A stretch of DNA of 64,000 nucleotides from Arthrobacter sp. Soil763 (GCF_001428365.1 NZ_LMSH01000002.1:62001-126000), one strand, 5' to 3'. Shown: positions 10,886 to 20,558, counted from the stretch's first letter. Numbers and translations are program-made. Notes: generated by a model not told the origin, from the sequence alone.

Positions 10886-11009
10886 CGCGCCTTCGCGGAT
10901 GAGGGGGCCCCGCCCCTACGCGTGGAGGCAGAGTCCTGGCGGACTCTGCCTCCACGCTCCGGCAGGCCCGAAGCCACTCCCGGGCCCCTCATCCGCTTCG
11001 GCGCTCCGC
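10886..11009. other. Large nested hairpin between grpE and dnaJ
   Basis: The inner stem is perfect over 17 bp (10920-10936 with 10941-10957, loop TGGC). An outer stem pairs 10895-10910 with 10982-10996 with a single bulged G, and GCGCC/GGCGC extends it further. It lies inside the heat-shock operon, so it may partly terminate transcription, guide mRNA cleavage or protect upstream message ends. A T-rich stretch (about 11028-11037) follows after roughly 25 nt. Confidence 0.8.
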
Positions 11010-11051
11010 GGTAATCTCGCCTTACGCTTTGTTTTTTGAAAGGAAACGCCA

Positions 11052-12032
11052 TTGGCTAGCCAGGACTGGGTCGACAAGGACTTTTACAAGATCCTTGGTG
11101 TCGCCAAGGACGCTTCCGACGCCGACATTAAGAAGGCTTACCGGAAGCTTGCGCGGCAGCACCATCCGGACACCAACGCCGGTGACACCGCGTCGGAGAA
11201 GAAGTTCAAGGACATCTCCGAGGCCTACTCCGTTCTCTCCGATCCCGACGAGCGCCAGCAGTACGACGCCATCCGGGCGATGGGCGGCGGGGCCAGGTTC
11301 GCCCCCGGCGGGGCCGGCGGTGCCGGCGGCGGCGCGGGCTTCGAGGACCTCTTCGGCGGCCTGTTCACCGGCGGCGGCGGCCGCCACTCCGGCGGCTACA
11401 GCACCGCCGGCGGTATCCCGCCTGAATTTGCCGACCTGTTCGGCGGCGGCGGCTTCGGCGGGGGCCAGTCCTTCCAGCGCGGCCCGCAGAAGGGCGCCGA
11501 CCGCACCGCGTCGACCAGCATCTCCTTCGCCGGCTCCATCCGCGGCACCACCATCGGCCTGCGCGAACCCGACGGCGAGGTCATCGACGTGCGGATCCCG
11601 GCCGGCATCAAGGATGGCCAGAAGGTCCGCGTCCGCGGCAAGGGCCAGTACGGCTCGGCCGGCAACGGCGACCTCATGGTGACCGTCTCGGTCAAGCCCC
11701 ACGACTTCTACACCCGCGACGGCGACAACCTTCGGATCCACGTCCCGGTCACCTTCCCGGAGGCCGCCCTGGGCGCCGACATCGAGGTCCCGACGATCGA
11801 CGGGGACAAGGTCAGGGTCAGGGTTCCCGCGGGCACCCCGACCGGACGGACGCTGCGTGTCAAGGGCCGCGGGGTCAAGCACAGCAAGGCCACCGGCGAC
11901 CTGCTGGTCACCATCGACGTCGCCGTTCCCAAGAAGCTGACCAAGGAGGCCGAGGAGGCCGTCAAGGCGTTCGCCGCGGCCACCGCCGCCGAGGACGTCC
12001 GCGCGGGCCTGGCAGCCAAGGCCCGGCTCTAA
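11052..12032 (+). CDS. dnaJ: DnaJ-type co-chaperone without zinc finger
   Basis: 326 aa. The J domain (residues 8-75, HPD motif in RQHHPDTN) is followed by a Gly/Phe-rich linker to about residue 150 and the two C-terminal beta domains. There are no CxxCxGxG repeats and no cysteine at all, so this is a class B (CbpA-like) J protein, although it sits at the dnaJ place of the operon. It starts with TTG, with GAAAGGAA about 8 nt upstream. It stimulates DnaK ATPase and delivers clients. hspR follows 10 bp downstream. Confidence 0.95.
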   Translation: MASQDWVDKDFYKILGVAKDASDADIKKAYRKLARQHHPDTNAGDTASEKKFKDISEAYSVLSDPDERQQYDAIRAMGGGARFAPGGAGGAGGGAGFEDLFGGLFTGGGGRHSGGYSTAGGIPPEFADLFGGGGFGGGQSFQRGPQKGADRTASTSISFAGSIRGTTIGLREPDGEVIDVRIPAGIKDGQKVRVRGKGQYGSAGNGDLMVTVSVKPHDFYTRDGDNLRIHVPVTFPEAALGADIEVPTIDGDKVRVRVPAGTPTGRTLRVKGRGVKHSKATGDLLVTIDVAVPKKLTKEAEEAVKAFAAATAAEDVRAGLAAKARL

Positions 12033-12042
12033 GGATCCAGCC

Positions 12043-12465
12043 GTGGACATCGAGTTCGACCAGCCGATCTTCGTCATCTCCGTGGCCGCGGAACTGGCCG
12101 ACATGCACCCGCAGACGCTGCGCCAGTACGACCGCCTCGGCATCGTCTCTCCCAGCAGGGCGCCCGGAAAATCCCGGCGGTACTCGCAGCGCGATGTGAC
12201 CATGCTCCGCGAGGTCCAGCGCCTCTCCCAGGAGGGCGTCTCGCTTGAAGGCATCAAACGGATCCTGCAGCTGGAGAACCAGGTCGCTGCCCTGCAGCGC
12301 CGGGTGACCGAGTTGACCGAGGAACTGGGCCGCCGCCGTCAGCCGCTGGACTCGCGTATCTTCGCCGCGGGCGCCGCGGGCGACGTCGTGACGCTGGCCC
12401 GCGGCCAGCGCCCCCGGGCACGCTCGCAGGCCCTGGTGGTCTGGCGTCCCCGCGAGACCAAATAG
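12043..12465 (+). CDS. hspR: Heat-shock repressor HspR (MerR family)
   Basis: 140 aa. The MerR-type helix-turn-helix reads FVISVAAELADMHPQTLRQYDRLGIVSPSR near residues 7-36, then GKSRRYSQRDVTMLREVQRLSQEGVSLEGIK, and a short coiled coil. The start is GTG after AAGGA. Last gene of the dnaK operon. In actinobacteria HspR binds HAIR sites with DnaK as co-repressor, and three such sites are present in this window (8160, 8213, 48564), making dnaK and clpB its obvious targets. Confidence 0.95.
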   Translation: MDIEFDQPIFVISVAAELADMHPQTLRQYDRLGIVSPSRAPGKSRRYSQRDVTMLREVQRLSQEGVSLEGIKRILQLENQVAALQRRVTELTEELGRRRQPLDSRIFAAGAAGDVVTLARGQRPRARSQALVVWRPRETK

Positions 12466-12704
12466 CCGCGCCGGGCCCGCAGCCAAGTAGTGCCCGGCAC
12501 AAACCTGAGTACTCGCCGTAAAAGTCAGGTACCGGTTCGCGCGGAGTCGGGTACCCGCAGGCAGTGACTTCCACGCGCGCCCACCGGTTGAATGGTGCTG
12601 GCAGCCAGAGGGCGGCCAGGGACAACTGTCGGGGGGCAGCGCATGTTCACACCACTGATTCGACGCGCAGGGGCGCCGGCGTCCGCAACGATCGCGGACC
12701 GGCC
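12466..12704. other. Intergenic stretch without clear gene
   Basis: About 240 bp between hspR and a small membrane protein gene. The frame of the next gene stays open back to 12564, but that part lacks membrane-protein composition and a ribosome site. No terminator hairpin or operator could be supported. Confidence 0.4.
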
Positions 12705-13106
12705 ATGAACTCCGGATTGCAGGCGGTCGCCGTCTTCGGCCATTCCCTTCCGGGCCTCGTCTTGCTCAGCCTGGGCCAGAGCCTGGTTGTCGCCTGTGTC
12801 TGCGCGGATCTGGTCCGTGCAGTCTCCGTACCCCGCTCGCGGGGGCGGTATCTGGCGAACACGGCGTTCCGGACTCTGGCGCTGCCCTCGATCGGCATCA
12901 TGGCGGTCGTCGTGCTGGTGCATGCGGCATCCGGGGCGTGGGAGCAGGTTGCCGGCGGCGTCTTCGTGCTGGTGTCCGTGATCTTCCGCTGGCACCACTG
13001 CCCTGACGAGGACAGCTGGTGGACGGGCAAAGGAACGGCGCTCCGGCGCTGGGCACGGCGCAAGCTGGCCGCCGCGGGGCCGCTTGTTGCTCCGGCGGCC
13101 GCCTGA
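12705..13106 (+). CDS. Small hypothetical membrane protein
   Basis: 133 aa from ATG 12705 (MNSGLQAVAVFGHSLPG). Three hydrophobic segments are visible at about residues 12-35, 52-70 and 73-90, followed by an aromatic loop (WHHCPDEDSWW) and a basic tail. No family was recognised. The start is uncertain, since no good ribosome site is seen. The frame is open to 12564. It could be a lineage-restricted protein of unknown function. Confidence 0.5.
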   Translation: MNSGLQAVAVFGHSLPGLVLLSLGQSLVVACVCADLVRAVSVPRSRGRYLANTAFRTLALPSIGIMAVVVLVHAASGAWEQVAGGVFVLVSVIFRWHHCPDEDSWWTGKGTALRRWARRKLAAAGPLVAPAAA

Positions 13107-13158
13107 GCCGTCCCCGGAACCTCCGGGCCCGGAGCTGAATCCGCCCGGGCAGTGCCGC

Positions 13159-14787
13159 CTAGAAGATGGCGTTCATGATGTTCCAACCGATCCCGGCACG
13201 GACCCGCGGCAACCACGCGCCGGTTCCCTTGCCCGGGTACAGCCAGAGGACCCCCGCCCTGTCGCGGGCCAGGACGTCGGGCGTCCGGTCCCCGTTCAGG
13301 TCCCCGGGGCTCATCACCGCGGTCATGCCATTCCAGCCGCTGCCAATCAGCACTCGGGGCAGCCAGCCGCCGGCGCCCGTGCCCCGGTAGAGCCACAACT
13401 GTCCGGTTGCCGTCTCCCGCGCCAGCACGTCGGGAGCGCCGTCGCCGTCAAAATCCCCCGGCCCGACGAGGGCGTTGAAGCCGTTCCAGCCGATGCCCAC
13501 CCGCACCCGGGGCAGCCAGCCGCCGGAGCCGTTGCCGGGGTAAAGCCACAGAAAGCCGGTCGCCGCCTCCCGGGCGAGTACGTCGCCCCGCTGGTCACCG
13601 TTGAAGTCGCCCGGACCGACGATCGCACTCATGCCCTGCCAGCCGCTGCCGACCAGCACGCGGGGCAGCCAGCCGCCGGTGCCATTGCCGCGGTACAGCC
13701 ACAGCCGCCCGTTGGCGGACTCCCGGGCGAGCACATCCAGTGCGCCGTCACCGTTGAAGTCTCCCGGGGTTTCGAGGGCGTTGAAGACGGCCCAGCCGGT
13801 CCCGACCTTGAGTCCCGGGGACAGTCCGCCCCGGCCGGTCCCGGCGTACAGCCGGAGGTCGCCCGTGGCCGCGACCCGGGCCAGGACGTCATTGTTCCAG
13901 TCGCCGTTGAAGTCCGCCGTGGCCCCCGAGAGCGTGGAGGCCGGCTTCGGCAACGGCGTGAAGGCGTACGGATCACAGCTCAGGTCATAGTCGCGGAAGT
14001 CGTCGTACCACTGGGAGAGGTAGACGCGTCCGCCGGAAAAACTTGCCTGCCGGCAGCGGTCGAGCGCCTCGGCCGGGTAGTCCAGCCGGCCTGCGGTGGC
14101 CCAGACCGGGACGCCCGGCAGCCGCCAGGAGCCGGTAATGGATTGCCACCCGGAGGCGTAGGAGTACAGGCCGTAGGAGAAGCCGGCGTCCCGCAGGCCC
14201 CGCATGAGGCCCTCGACGACGAGCCGGTTCTCCCGCTGCTGCGCGGCGGTGGCGGTCGGCCAGGGCTGGGCAGGCCGCGGTTCCACGTCGATCCAGACGA
14301 CCGGGGGCCGGAACCCGGCGCGCTGCAGGCTGGCGACGGCGTAGCGGGCCTCGGCGTAACCGACGTTTGAGAGCTGACCGGCCCGGGTCGTTGCGGCCCA
14401 GGGGCCCTGCGCGCGGTAGGTGGTCAGCTGCGCCGCGGTGGGAAAAGCGGCCATGGTGTAGGCATGGGCCCGCTTGTTGTTGCTGTTGAACCAGGCCACT
14501 TGGCTGGCCAGGCAGGGGTTCTCGGTGAAGGGAAGCCCCCGGGTCAGCCCGACCACGACAAACTGCGTGGTGGTCGGCGGCAGCGGAAGCCCCACCCCGC
14601 CGACCGCCGTCGGACACTGCGGCCACGAAATGTCATGGCCGTAGAGGGTGGCCGCCTGCGCCGGCGGGGCTACCGCGGGCAACAGCCCGGCCACGAGGGC
14701 CAGCGCTGCCAGGAACGAGCCCAGCACCGCGGGAATCCGCCGCCGCGGGCGGACCGAACCGCCCCTGAACCCGATCCGCGCAGCCAT
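13159..14787 (-). CDS. Secreted DUF1906 (Rv2525c-like glycoside hydrolase-like) protein with VCBS/FG-GAP repeats
   Basis: 542 aa. An Arg-rich N-terminus and hydrophobic core ending APPAQAA indicate a signal peptide (about 45 residues). The first domain begins YGHDISWPQCP and has VVWIDVEPR and GLYSYASGWQ, as in the DUF1906/Rv2525c-like TIM-barrel group. The second half is five repeats of about 51 residues, each with GDFNGDxxxDVLARE and LWLYxGNGxGGWLPRV, predicted to bind calcium in a beta-propeller. ATG 14787 is used because GGAG lies 6 nt upstream. Probably a cell-wall-associated protein. Confidence 0.85.
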   Translation of the reverse strand: MAARIGFRGGSVRPRRRIPAVLGSFLAALALVAGLLPAVAPPAQAATLYGHDISWPQCPTAVGGVGLPLPPTTTQFVVVGLTRGLPFTENPCLASQVAWFNSNNKRAHAYTMAAFPTAAQLTTYRAQGPWAATTRAGQLSNVGYAEARYAVASLQRAGFRPPVVWIDVEPRPAQPWPTATAAQQRENRLVVEGLMRGLRDAGFSYGLYSYASGWQSITGSWRLPGVPVWATAGRLDYPAEALDRCRQASFSGGRVYLSQWYDDFRDYDLSCDPYAFTPLPKPASTLSGATADFNGDWNNDVLARVAATGDLRLYAGTGRGGLSPGLKVGTGWAVFNALETPGDFNGDGALDVLARESANGRLWLYRGNGTGGWLPRVLVGSGWQGMSAIVGPGDFNGDQRGDVLAREAATGFLWLYPGNGSGGWLPRVRVGIGWNGFNALVGPGDFDGDGAPDVLARETATGQLWLYRGTGAGGWLPRVLIGSGWNGMTAVMSPGDLNGDRTPDVLARDRAGVLWLYPGKGTGAWLPRVRAGIGWNIMNAIF

Positions 14788-14904
14788 GGCCAGCTCCTTC
14801 GCCCGCGCTCCCACCGTTACGGACTATTGGACACCCGGCACGGCTGGACGGGTAGGGCTGAACGGCACCCCGCGCCCAGTCCCCGGTGCCCGGCGCCGTC
14901 CCCG

Positions 14905-17900
14905 TCAGTCGTTAAAGAGTCCGGCCAGGTCCTCCGCGGTCAGCGCCCCGCCGGAAAGCGCGTCGCCTTCCATCACGTCGGCGAACAGCTGGGACTTCTT
15001 GGCCTTGAGCGCCATGACCTTTTCCTCGATCGTGTCCTTGGCCACCAGGCGGTAGACCATGACGTTGCGGGCCTGCCCAATCCGGTGCGTCCGGTCCACG
15101 GCCTGCGCCTCGGACGCGGGGTTCCACCACGGGTCCAGCAGGAAGACGTAGTCCGCCTCGGTCAGGTTCAGGCCGAAGCCGCCGGCTTTCAGGCTGATCA
15201 GGAACACCGGGGCGGTGCCGTTTTTGAACTCGTTGACGACGTCGGTGCGGTTGCGGGTGCCGCCGTCGAGGTAGCAGAACTCGATGCCGGCCTCTACCAG
15301 CCGTTCCCGGGCCTTGCCGAGGAACCCGGTGAACTGGCTGAAGATCAGCGCCCGGTGCCCCTCGGCCACAAGGTCCTCGAGCTGCTCAAACAGGACGTCG
15401 AGCTTGCTCGAGCGCACGCTGGCGAGGGAAGGGTCGATCAGGGACGGGTCCAGGCTCAGCTGCCGCAGCAGGGTCAGGGACTGGAAGATCGTGAAGCGGT
15501 TCTTGTTGACATCCTCGATCAGGCCCAGGATCTTCTGCCGCTCCCGCTGCAGGTGGGTCTGGTAGACCTTCTGGTGCCGCGGGTTGAGCACCACCTCGAG
15601 GACCTGCTCCTGCTTGGGCGGCAGGTCGTGGATGACCTGTTCCTTGGTGCGCCGCATCATCAGCGGCCGGACCCGGCGCCGAAGCTTCTCCAGCTGCGCC
15701 CGGTCGCCGTTCTTTTCCACCGGTTTCTGGTAATACTCGGCGAAGCGCTTGGGGCTGGAGAACAGCCCGGGCGCGACGATGGAGGTCAGCGCCCAGAACT
15801 CCATGAGGTTGTTCTCCAGCGGCGTGCCGGTGATCGCCAGTTTGAAGTCCGCCGGGAGCTTCCGGGCGCACTGGTACGCCTTGGACTGGTGGTTCTTCAC
15901 GAACTGCGCCTCGTCCAGCACCAGCCCGGCCCAGCGCCGGCCGGCATAGGCCTCGTAGTCGATCCGGAACAGCGCGTAGGAGGTGATGACGACGTCGGCC
16001 CCGGCCAGCGCCTCGGCCGGCACCGACCCGCTCTTGGCGAAGGTTTCGCCGATGGCCCGGACGGTGAGGCCCGGTGCGAACCGAGCGGTCTCTGCCTGCC
16101 AGTTGCCCACCACGCTGGTCGGAGCCACGACCAGGAACGGTGCCGGCGCCTCCGCCGTCGCCGGGGCCGCCGCCGCCTCCGTGCCCGCCGCCGGTGCAGC
16201 CCTCGCCGTCGTGGCCGCTGCGGCCTCCTTCGCGGCGCAGATCAGCGCCAGCGCCTGCACGGTCTTGCCCAGGCCCATGTCGTCGGCCAGCACCCCGCCC
16301 AGTCCGTGCCGGTAGAGGAAGCTCAGCCAGTTGAAGCCCTCGAGCTGGTAGGGGCGGAGCTCGGCGTTCAGGGACGCCGGCAGGGGCAGGCCGTCCACGC
16401 CGCCCGCCAGCAGGCCGCCGACCGCCTCGCGCCAGGCCGCCGCCTGTTCGTCAACGATGCCCAGGTGCGCGAGTTCGTCCCAGAGCCCGGCCTGGAAACG
16501 GCTGATCTGCAGCGGCGCGTCCTTGTTGTCCTGGAGCGCGCGGGCTTCCTCAATGAGCGCGCGGAGCTGGTGCAGTTCGGGCAGGTCCAGGGAGAAGTAC
16601 GCGCCGCTGGGCAGCAGCATCTTGGTCTGGCCGGATGCCAGGGCGGAGAAGACGGCCGCGAAGGACACCGGCTGGCCCTCGAGGGAGATCTGGATGCCCA
16701 GGTCGAACCAGTCGCGCTGGTCGGTGGCCTTGGTGGAGATGGACACCACCGGGGCCTCCTCGGCCTCGCGGTATTCGGCGATTTCACCGGCGGTGTCCAC
16801 GGACACCTCCGGCAGCTCGCGCAGCCGGGGCAGGACCTCCTCGGTAAACGCCAGCGTGTCCAGGCCGCTGAGCTCGGCGGACGCCGCCAGCCGCGGGGTG
16901 CCCCAGCCGCCTGCCGCCGACTCGCCAAGCTTCGCCACGGCCTCCCACGGCTGGCCCACGGTCTCAAGGATGCGCGCCTCGGCGGCATCATCGCGGTAGC
17001 CGTGGTCCCCGGGGTGCCGCCACAGCGGCTGGGCCGTGACGTGGGTGCCGGACGTGTAGTGCCATTCCCAGTGCAGCCGGACCCGGTGGTCGGCGCCGTA
17101 GTTGGCCAGCAGGGACAGGGTGGGGACGGCAAGGGCCGGCAACTCGACGGAATCGTCCGAGGCGGTCACCCGGGCGGTCTGCTTGAGCTTGGGGTAGAAC
17201 CCGGTCAGGAAGCGTCCCTCGTCCCGCGCCGGAATATGCAGGGTGGTGCCGGCGGTCACGAAGGCCAGCAGCTCCTCGCTGAGTCCTTCCTCCAGCGGCG
17301 CCAGCGTAATCGCCGCGTCGCCCGGTCCCACACCCGGCAGCTCGCCGCCGCCGGCCACGAAGATCCCGTGCGCCGGCCGGCCGATGGTCCCCACCGCGGC
17401 GGGGTCCACGACCGTCCCCTCGACGGTGATGGTCGGGCCGAGCGCGAGCCCGCCGCCGTCGGGCTCCTCCGCGCCCAGCCGGGCCAGATTGAGCCCGACG
17501 GCGGCCGGCTCGCCGGCCAGCGTCACGGGTTCGTCGCCGCGGCCGTGGACCAGGGCCAGGCCGATCTTCCGGGCCTCGGCCAGCAGCGTCCAGAGGTTCT
17601 TGCCGGCGTAGGTGTTCAGCCCCAGCCAGGGCGCGGCGCCGGCGTGCTGCCGGTTCGCCTGGGCGGTGTGCGAGGCGAGGAACTCCAGCATCCACTCGAC
17701 GTGGGCTTCGTTGCATTCGCGCCGGTAGTTCAGGTAGCTCAGGGTGTTCCAGGAAACGTCGCCCCGGATCCACTTGCCCTTGGCGCCCATGATGACCGGC
17801 CGGGCCTTCAGCTGGCGGACGCTGCGCAGCGGGTCCCGGCGGCCGGTGTAGGAAAAGTGCGGCGCCGGTTCCTCGATTTCGAACTGCAGGGCCAGCGGTA

Positions 17901-18342
17901 CGCCGTTGCCGGGCCGTTCGGCGGCGGGCCGGGCCAGCAGCGGGCCGAGGGCCTGTTCCCAGTCCGGCAGCTCCACTGCCGAGGGCCGCTGCGAGAGCCG
18001 GGAGGACTCCGCGGGCGCCAGCAGCTGCATGCGGGTGGCCGGGTTGTCCTCGGCGGCAAACAGCAGGGCGGCCACGTGCTTGCAGTCCTTGCGCACCGGG
18101 CAGCTGCACACGCCGACCGTGCAGCTCCAGCCGGCCCCCTTGCGGACCAGCTTCGCCGTCGTCGAATACGGCACGGGAGCCCCGCCCCGGACCTTCCCGA
18201 GCATCAGCCCGGTGGCGGCGTCAAAGGAAATTCCGGAGACCCGGCTCCCCATGGCGTAGGCAAGCCCGGCCGCGAGCGAGCGGTCGTTAATGGTGGGGGT
18301 CTGTATCGCCAGTGCCGCACTTTCGTCCGGATCCGATGGCAT
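14905..18342 (-). CDS. SNF2/DEAD-like helicase with SWIM zinc finger
   Basis: 1145 aa. Near the N-terminus there is a SWIM motif (C79-S-C81, C87-K-H89). A long central region follows, then an SNF2 ATPase: Walker A in DDMGLGKTVQAL near residue 690, the DEAQ box near 809, TGTPLENNLMEFW, and the second RecA domain with LIFSQFTGFLGKARERL and QAVDRTHRIGQARNVMVYRL. Such proteins remodel protein-DNA or protein-RNA complexes, and the bacterial role is not well known. It stands alone. The start codon has no evident ribosome site. Confidence 0.93.
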   Translation of the reverse strand: MPSDPDESAALAIQTPTINDRSLAAGLAYAMGSRVSGISFDAATGLMLGKVRGGAPVPYSTTAKLVRKGAGWSCTVGVCSCPVRKDCKHVAALLFAAEDNPATRMQLLAPAESSRLSQRPSAVELPDWEQALGPLLARPAAERPGNGVPLALQFEIEEPAPHFSYTGRRDPLRSVRQLKARPVIMGAKGKWIRGDVSWNTLSYLNYRRECNEAHVEWMLEFLASHTAQANRQHAGAAPWLGLNTYAGKNLWTLLAEARKIGLALVHGRGDEPVTLAGEPAAVGLNLARLGAEEPDGGGLALGPTITVEGTVVDPAAVGTIGRPAHGIFVAGGGELPGVGPGDAAITLAPLEEGLSEELLAFVTAGTTLHIPARDEGRFLTGFYPKLKQTARVTASDDSVELPALAVPTLSLLANYGADHRVRLHWEWHYTSGTHVTAQPLWRHPGDHGYRDDAAEARILETVGQPWEAVAKLGESAAGGWGTPRLAASAELSGLDTLAFTEEVLPRLRELPEVSVDTAGEIAEYREAEEAPVVSISTKATDQRDWFDLGIQISLEGQPVSFAAVFSALASGQTKMLLPSGAYFSLDLPELHQLRALIEEARALQDNKDAPLQISRFQAGLWDELAHLGIVDEQAAAWREAVGGLLAGGVDGLPLPASLNAELRPYQLEGFNWLSFLYRHGLGGVLADDMGLGKTVQALALICAAKEAAAATTARAAPAAGTEAAAAPATAEAPAPFLVVAPTSVVGNWQAETARFAPGLTVRAIGETFAKSGSVPAEALAGADVVITSYALFRIDYEAYAGRRWAGLVLDEAQFVKNHQSKAYQCARKLPADFKLAITGTPLENNLMEFWALTSIVAPGLFSSPKRFAEYYQKPVEKNGDRAQLEKLRRRVRPLMMRRTKEQVIHDLPPKQEQVLEVVLNPRHQKVYQTHLQRERQKILGLIEDVNKNRFTIFQSLTLLRQLSLDPSLIDPSLASVRSSKLDVLFEQLEDLVAEGHRALIFSQFTGFLGKARERLVEAGIEFCYLDGGTRNRTDVVNEFKNGTAPVFLISLKAGGFGLNLTEADYVFLLDPWWNPASEAQAVDRTHRIGQARNVMVYRLVAKDTIEEKVMALKAKKSQLFADVMEGDALSGGALTAEDLAGLFND

Positions 18343-18427
18343 GCAAGCACTACTTTCGGCAGATGGTCATCTGATCCATCTTAGCCAGCCGCGCGGGCCC
18401 CGGACACGTCGGCGCCGGGACCTGCCC

Positions 18428-19306
18428 CTACATCCTGGCGAGCCGTGCCCGGACCGCGAGGAAGATGCCGTAGCAAATCAGGCCGGCTCCGACGGCGGCC
18501 AGCATGTAGACGCCCATCGGCTGCTCGCGCAGGGCCTTCAGGCCGCCGTCGAGCCCGGTCGATTCCGCCGGGTTGGCCTTCATGGTGGCGATCACGATCA
18601 GCAGCCCGGTCAGCAGCAGGGCGATTCCCTTGGCGGCGTAGCCGACTACGCCGGCGGTGGTCACCGCGGTGCGGGCATGCGGATTGCCGGGCAGGCGCAG
18701 GTACTTGAGGAAGGACTTCCGGAAGCCGCGGATGGCGTAAACGACGCCCGTGACGGCGATGGCGGCGCCGATGACGAGGAGCAGCAGCACCCCTCCGGGA
18801 GCCTTCATCAGGTTCACCGTGAGGTCGCTCGTGGAGCGGCGGTGGTCGGCGTGGGCCCCGAGGGCGACGGAGGCGATGGTCAGCCCGAAGCCGGCGTAGA
18901 CCACGGCCTGCAGCGCTGCCTTGAGCTTCTTGCCGACCTTCTTCTTCGTCGGCAGGTGGCTGAAGTCGAAGATGGCGTCGCTGGTCTGCCAGAGGGCCAG
19001 CGCGACGCAGGCGGCGAAGGCGCTCCACAGCAGCGCCGGGCCGGCCGGCTGCTTGGCGAGTTCCTCGACGGCGCCGCTGACGTCCGCCTGCCCCTGCCCG
19101 CCCATCGCGAGCCGGATCGCGACCAGGCCGATCAGGAAGTGCAGGATCCCGGAGACGGCAAACCCGGCGCGGGCCGCGTATTCCAGCGGTTTGGAATTGG
19201 TGACGTCCTCGGCGACCTCCGCGACGTCCTTGAGCTCTTTTTTAATTTTCGGTCCCTCGCGTCGGTTGGCTTCTCCGCTGGGGTGTTGCCGCCGCCAGCC
19301 ATGCAT
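18428..19306 (-). CDS. DUF1206 family membrane protein
   Basis: About 292 aa with six to seven hydrophobic segments in three similar units. Each has the pattern AARAGFAVSGILHFLIGL, VVYAGFGLTIAS... or GVVGYAAKGIALLLTGLL, typical of DUF1206. Function is not established, and a membrane role is clear. ATG 19306 is chosen but the start is uncertain: conservation seems to begin near IKKELKDVAEVAEDV, and a further ATG lies at 19348. Confidence 0.88.
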   Translation of the reverse strand: MHGWRRQHPSGEANRREGPKIKKELKDVAEVAEDVTNSKPLEYAARAGFAVSGILHFLIGLVAIRLAMGGQGQADVSGAVEELAKQPAGPALLWSAFAACVALALWQTSDAIFDFSHLPTKKKVGKKLKAALQAVVYAGFGLTIASVALGAHADHRRSTSDLTVNLMKAPGGVLLLLVIGAAIAVTGVVYAIRGFRKSFLKYLRLPGNPHARTAVTTAGVVGYAAKGIALLLTGLLIVIATMKANPAESTGLDGGLKALREQPMGVYMLAAVGAGLICYGIFLAVRARLARM

Positions 19307-19428
19307 TCTTCGGTAATCGTGCCACGGGAATCCGTTGCGGGACAGCACCTTTTTGACGGGCCGGTCCGGGCGGCGGCTTCCGTGCGGTGTGCGGCGCCGG
19401 TGTGATGCGCTCGCGCCCGGGCGTGTGG

Positions 19429-20352
19429 TCAGCGCCGCCGGTAGCAGAGGTCGAAGATCATCCGCCCGGCCTCGTGGGCCTTGCCCTCGAAGCTGGTCAG
19501 GATCCGGCCTTCGAACCGGGGTGCCCAGCCGCCCGCCTCGTCGACGCCTTCGTTGGGGCCGGTGTGCTCCGTGCTGACCGGGGCCCGGCCCTCCTTGACC
19601 GGGGCGCCGCCCACCACAGACTCCACCCCGGACTGCCAGACCTGCGTGAGCGGGCTGTCATCGCCGCTGCGTTCGCCCTCGTGCAGGTTCTCGAAGTCGG
19701 CGGACCCGGCCAGCACCTCCCGCACATGCACCGCGTAGTTCGACCAGTCGGTCGCGATCCGCCACAGGCCGCCGGGTTTGAGGGCCCGGGCAGCGAGCTC
19801 GGCGAAGGCGGGCTGGATGAGCCGGCGCTTGTGGTGCCGGGACTTGTGCCACGGGTCCGGAAAAAAGACCCACAGCTCGGTCACCGAACCCGCCGGCAAC
19901 ATCGTGGCCAGCACCTCGGGGGCGTTGGCCTCCACCACGCGGACGTTGCTCAGGCCGCGGCTGTTGATCTTGATGAGGGTGTTGGCCAGGCCCGGGGTGT
20001 AGACCTCCACGGCCAGGAAATCCTTGTCCGGATTCTCCGCGGCCGCATGGCACACGGCGTCGCCCAGGCCCGAGCCGATCTCCACGATCAGCGGAGCCTT
20101 CCGGCCAAACTCCGCCTCGGCGTCGAACACGTAGTCCGGGTGCACGGAGGTGTTGGCGACGTGCCGGGGAACCTCGACCGCCCACCGGTCCGCGTGCTCT
20201 TCCCACGCGGCCTGGCGGCGGCCCTGCAGACGCGTGCCGCGGCGCACGAAGCTGACCGGACGGCCGCCGTAGGTTCCGAAGGACGCCTGGCTGCCGGGGG
20301 TAACCGGCCGGGGTTCCTGCGGCTGCTGGGGGGATTCTGGGGATTCGCTCAT
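19429..20352 (-). CDS. trmB: tRNA (guanine-46-N7)-methyltransferase TrmB
   Basis: 307 aa. The N-terminal 60 residues are variable, with a Pro/Gln-rich start. The SAM site is VEIGSGLGDAVCHAA, and the family motif FFPDPWHKSRHHKRRL is complete. The C-terminal part has GGLWRIATDWSNYAVHVREVL. It forms m7G46 in the variable loop of tRNA. A TATTCT box lies 7 nt before the ATG, with GGAGGGG between them, so the mRNA may be leaderless or nearly so. Confidence 0.95.
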   Translation of the reverse strand: MSESPESPQQPQEPRPVTPGSQASFGTYGGRPVSFVRRGTRLQGRRQAAWEEHADRWAVEVPRHVANTSVHPDYVFDAEAEFGRKAPLIVEIGSGLGDAVCHAAAENPDKDFLAVEVYTPGLANTLIKINSRGLSNVRVVEANAPEVLATMLPAGSVTELWVFFPDPWHKSRHHKRRLIQPAFAELAARALKPGGLWRIATDWSNYAVHVREVLAGSADFENLHEGERSGDDSPLTQVWQSGVESVVGGAPVKEGRAPVSTEHTGPNEGVDEAGGWAPRFEGRILTSFEGKAHEAGRMIFDLCYRRR

Positions 20353-20423
20353 CCCCTCCAGAATAGTGGAATCGCGGGGCGTCCCCCGGCGCCGGCGGGA
20401 AGCCCGCGGCTGCCCTCCGGTCT

Positions 20424-20477
20424 GCCGCGGGTCCGCCGCGGGCCCGCCGCCGGCCCGCCGCGGGCCCGCCGCCGGAC
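20424..20477. repeat. Low-complexity GCCGCGGGCCC repeat tract
   Basis: A run of nearly pure G/C built from GCCGCGGG and CCCGCCGCCGG units in the intergenic region between the divergent trmB and MFS genes. No gene is supported here. Confidence 0.7.
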
Positions 20478-20558
20478 GGTGTCCGAACGGCCGCCTGGCG
20501 GCGTCCGACCGGCGGAACCCTGTCGGAGCGGCGGGTGTCTGCCTGCCAGAATGGGGCG

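Noticed and set aside
14464..18384. 1306-codon plus-strand ORF
   Set aside because: It is the mirror of the SNF2 helicase and DUF1906 genes, with no recognisable domain and low-complexity composition.
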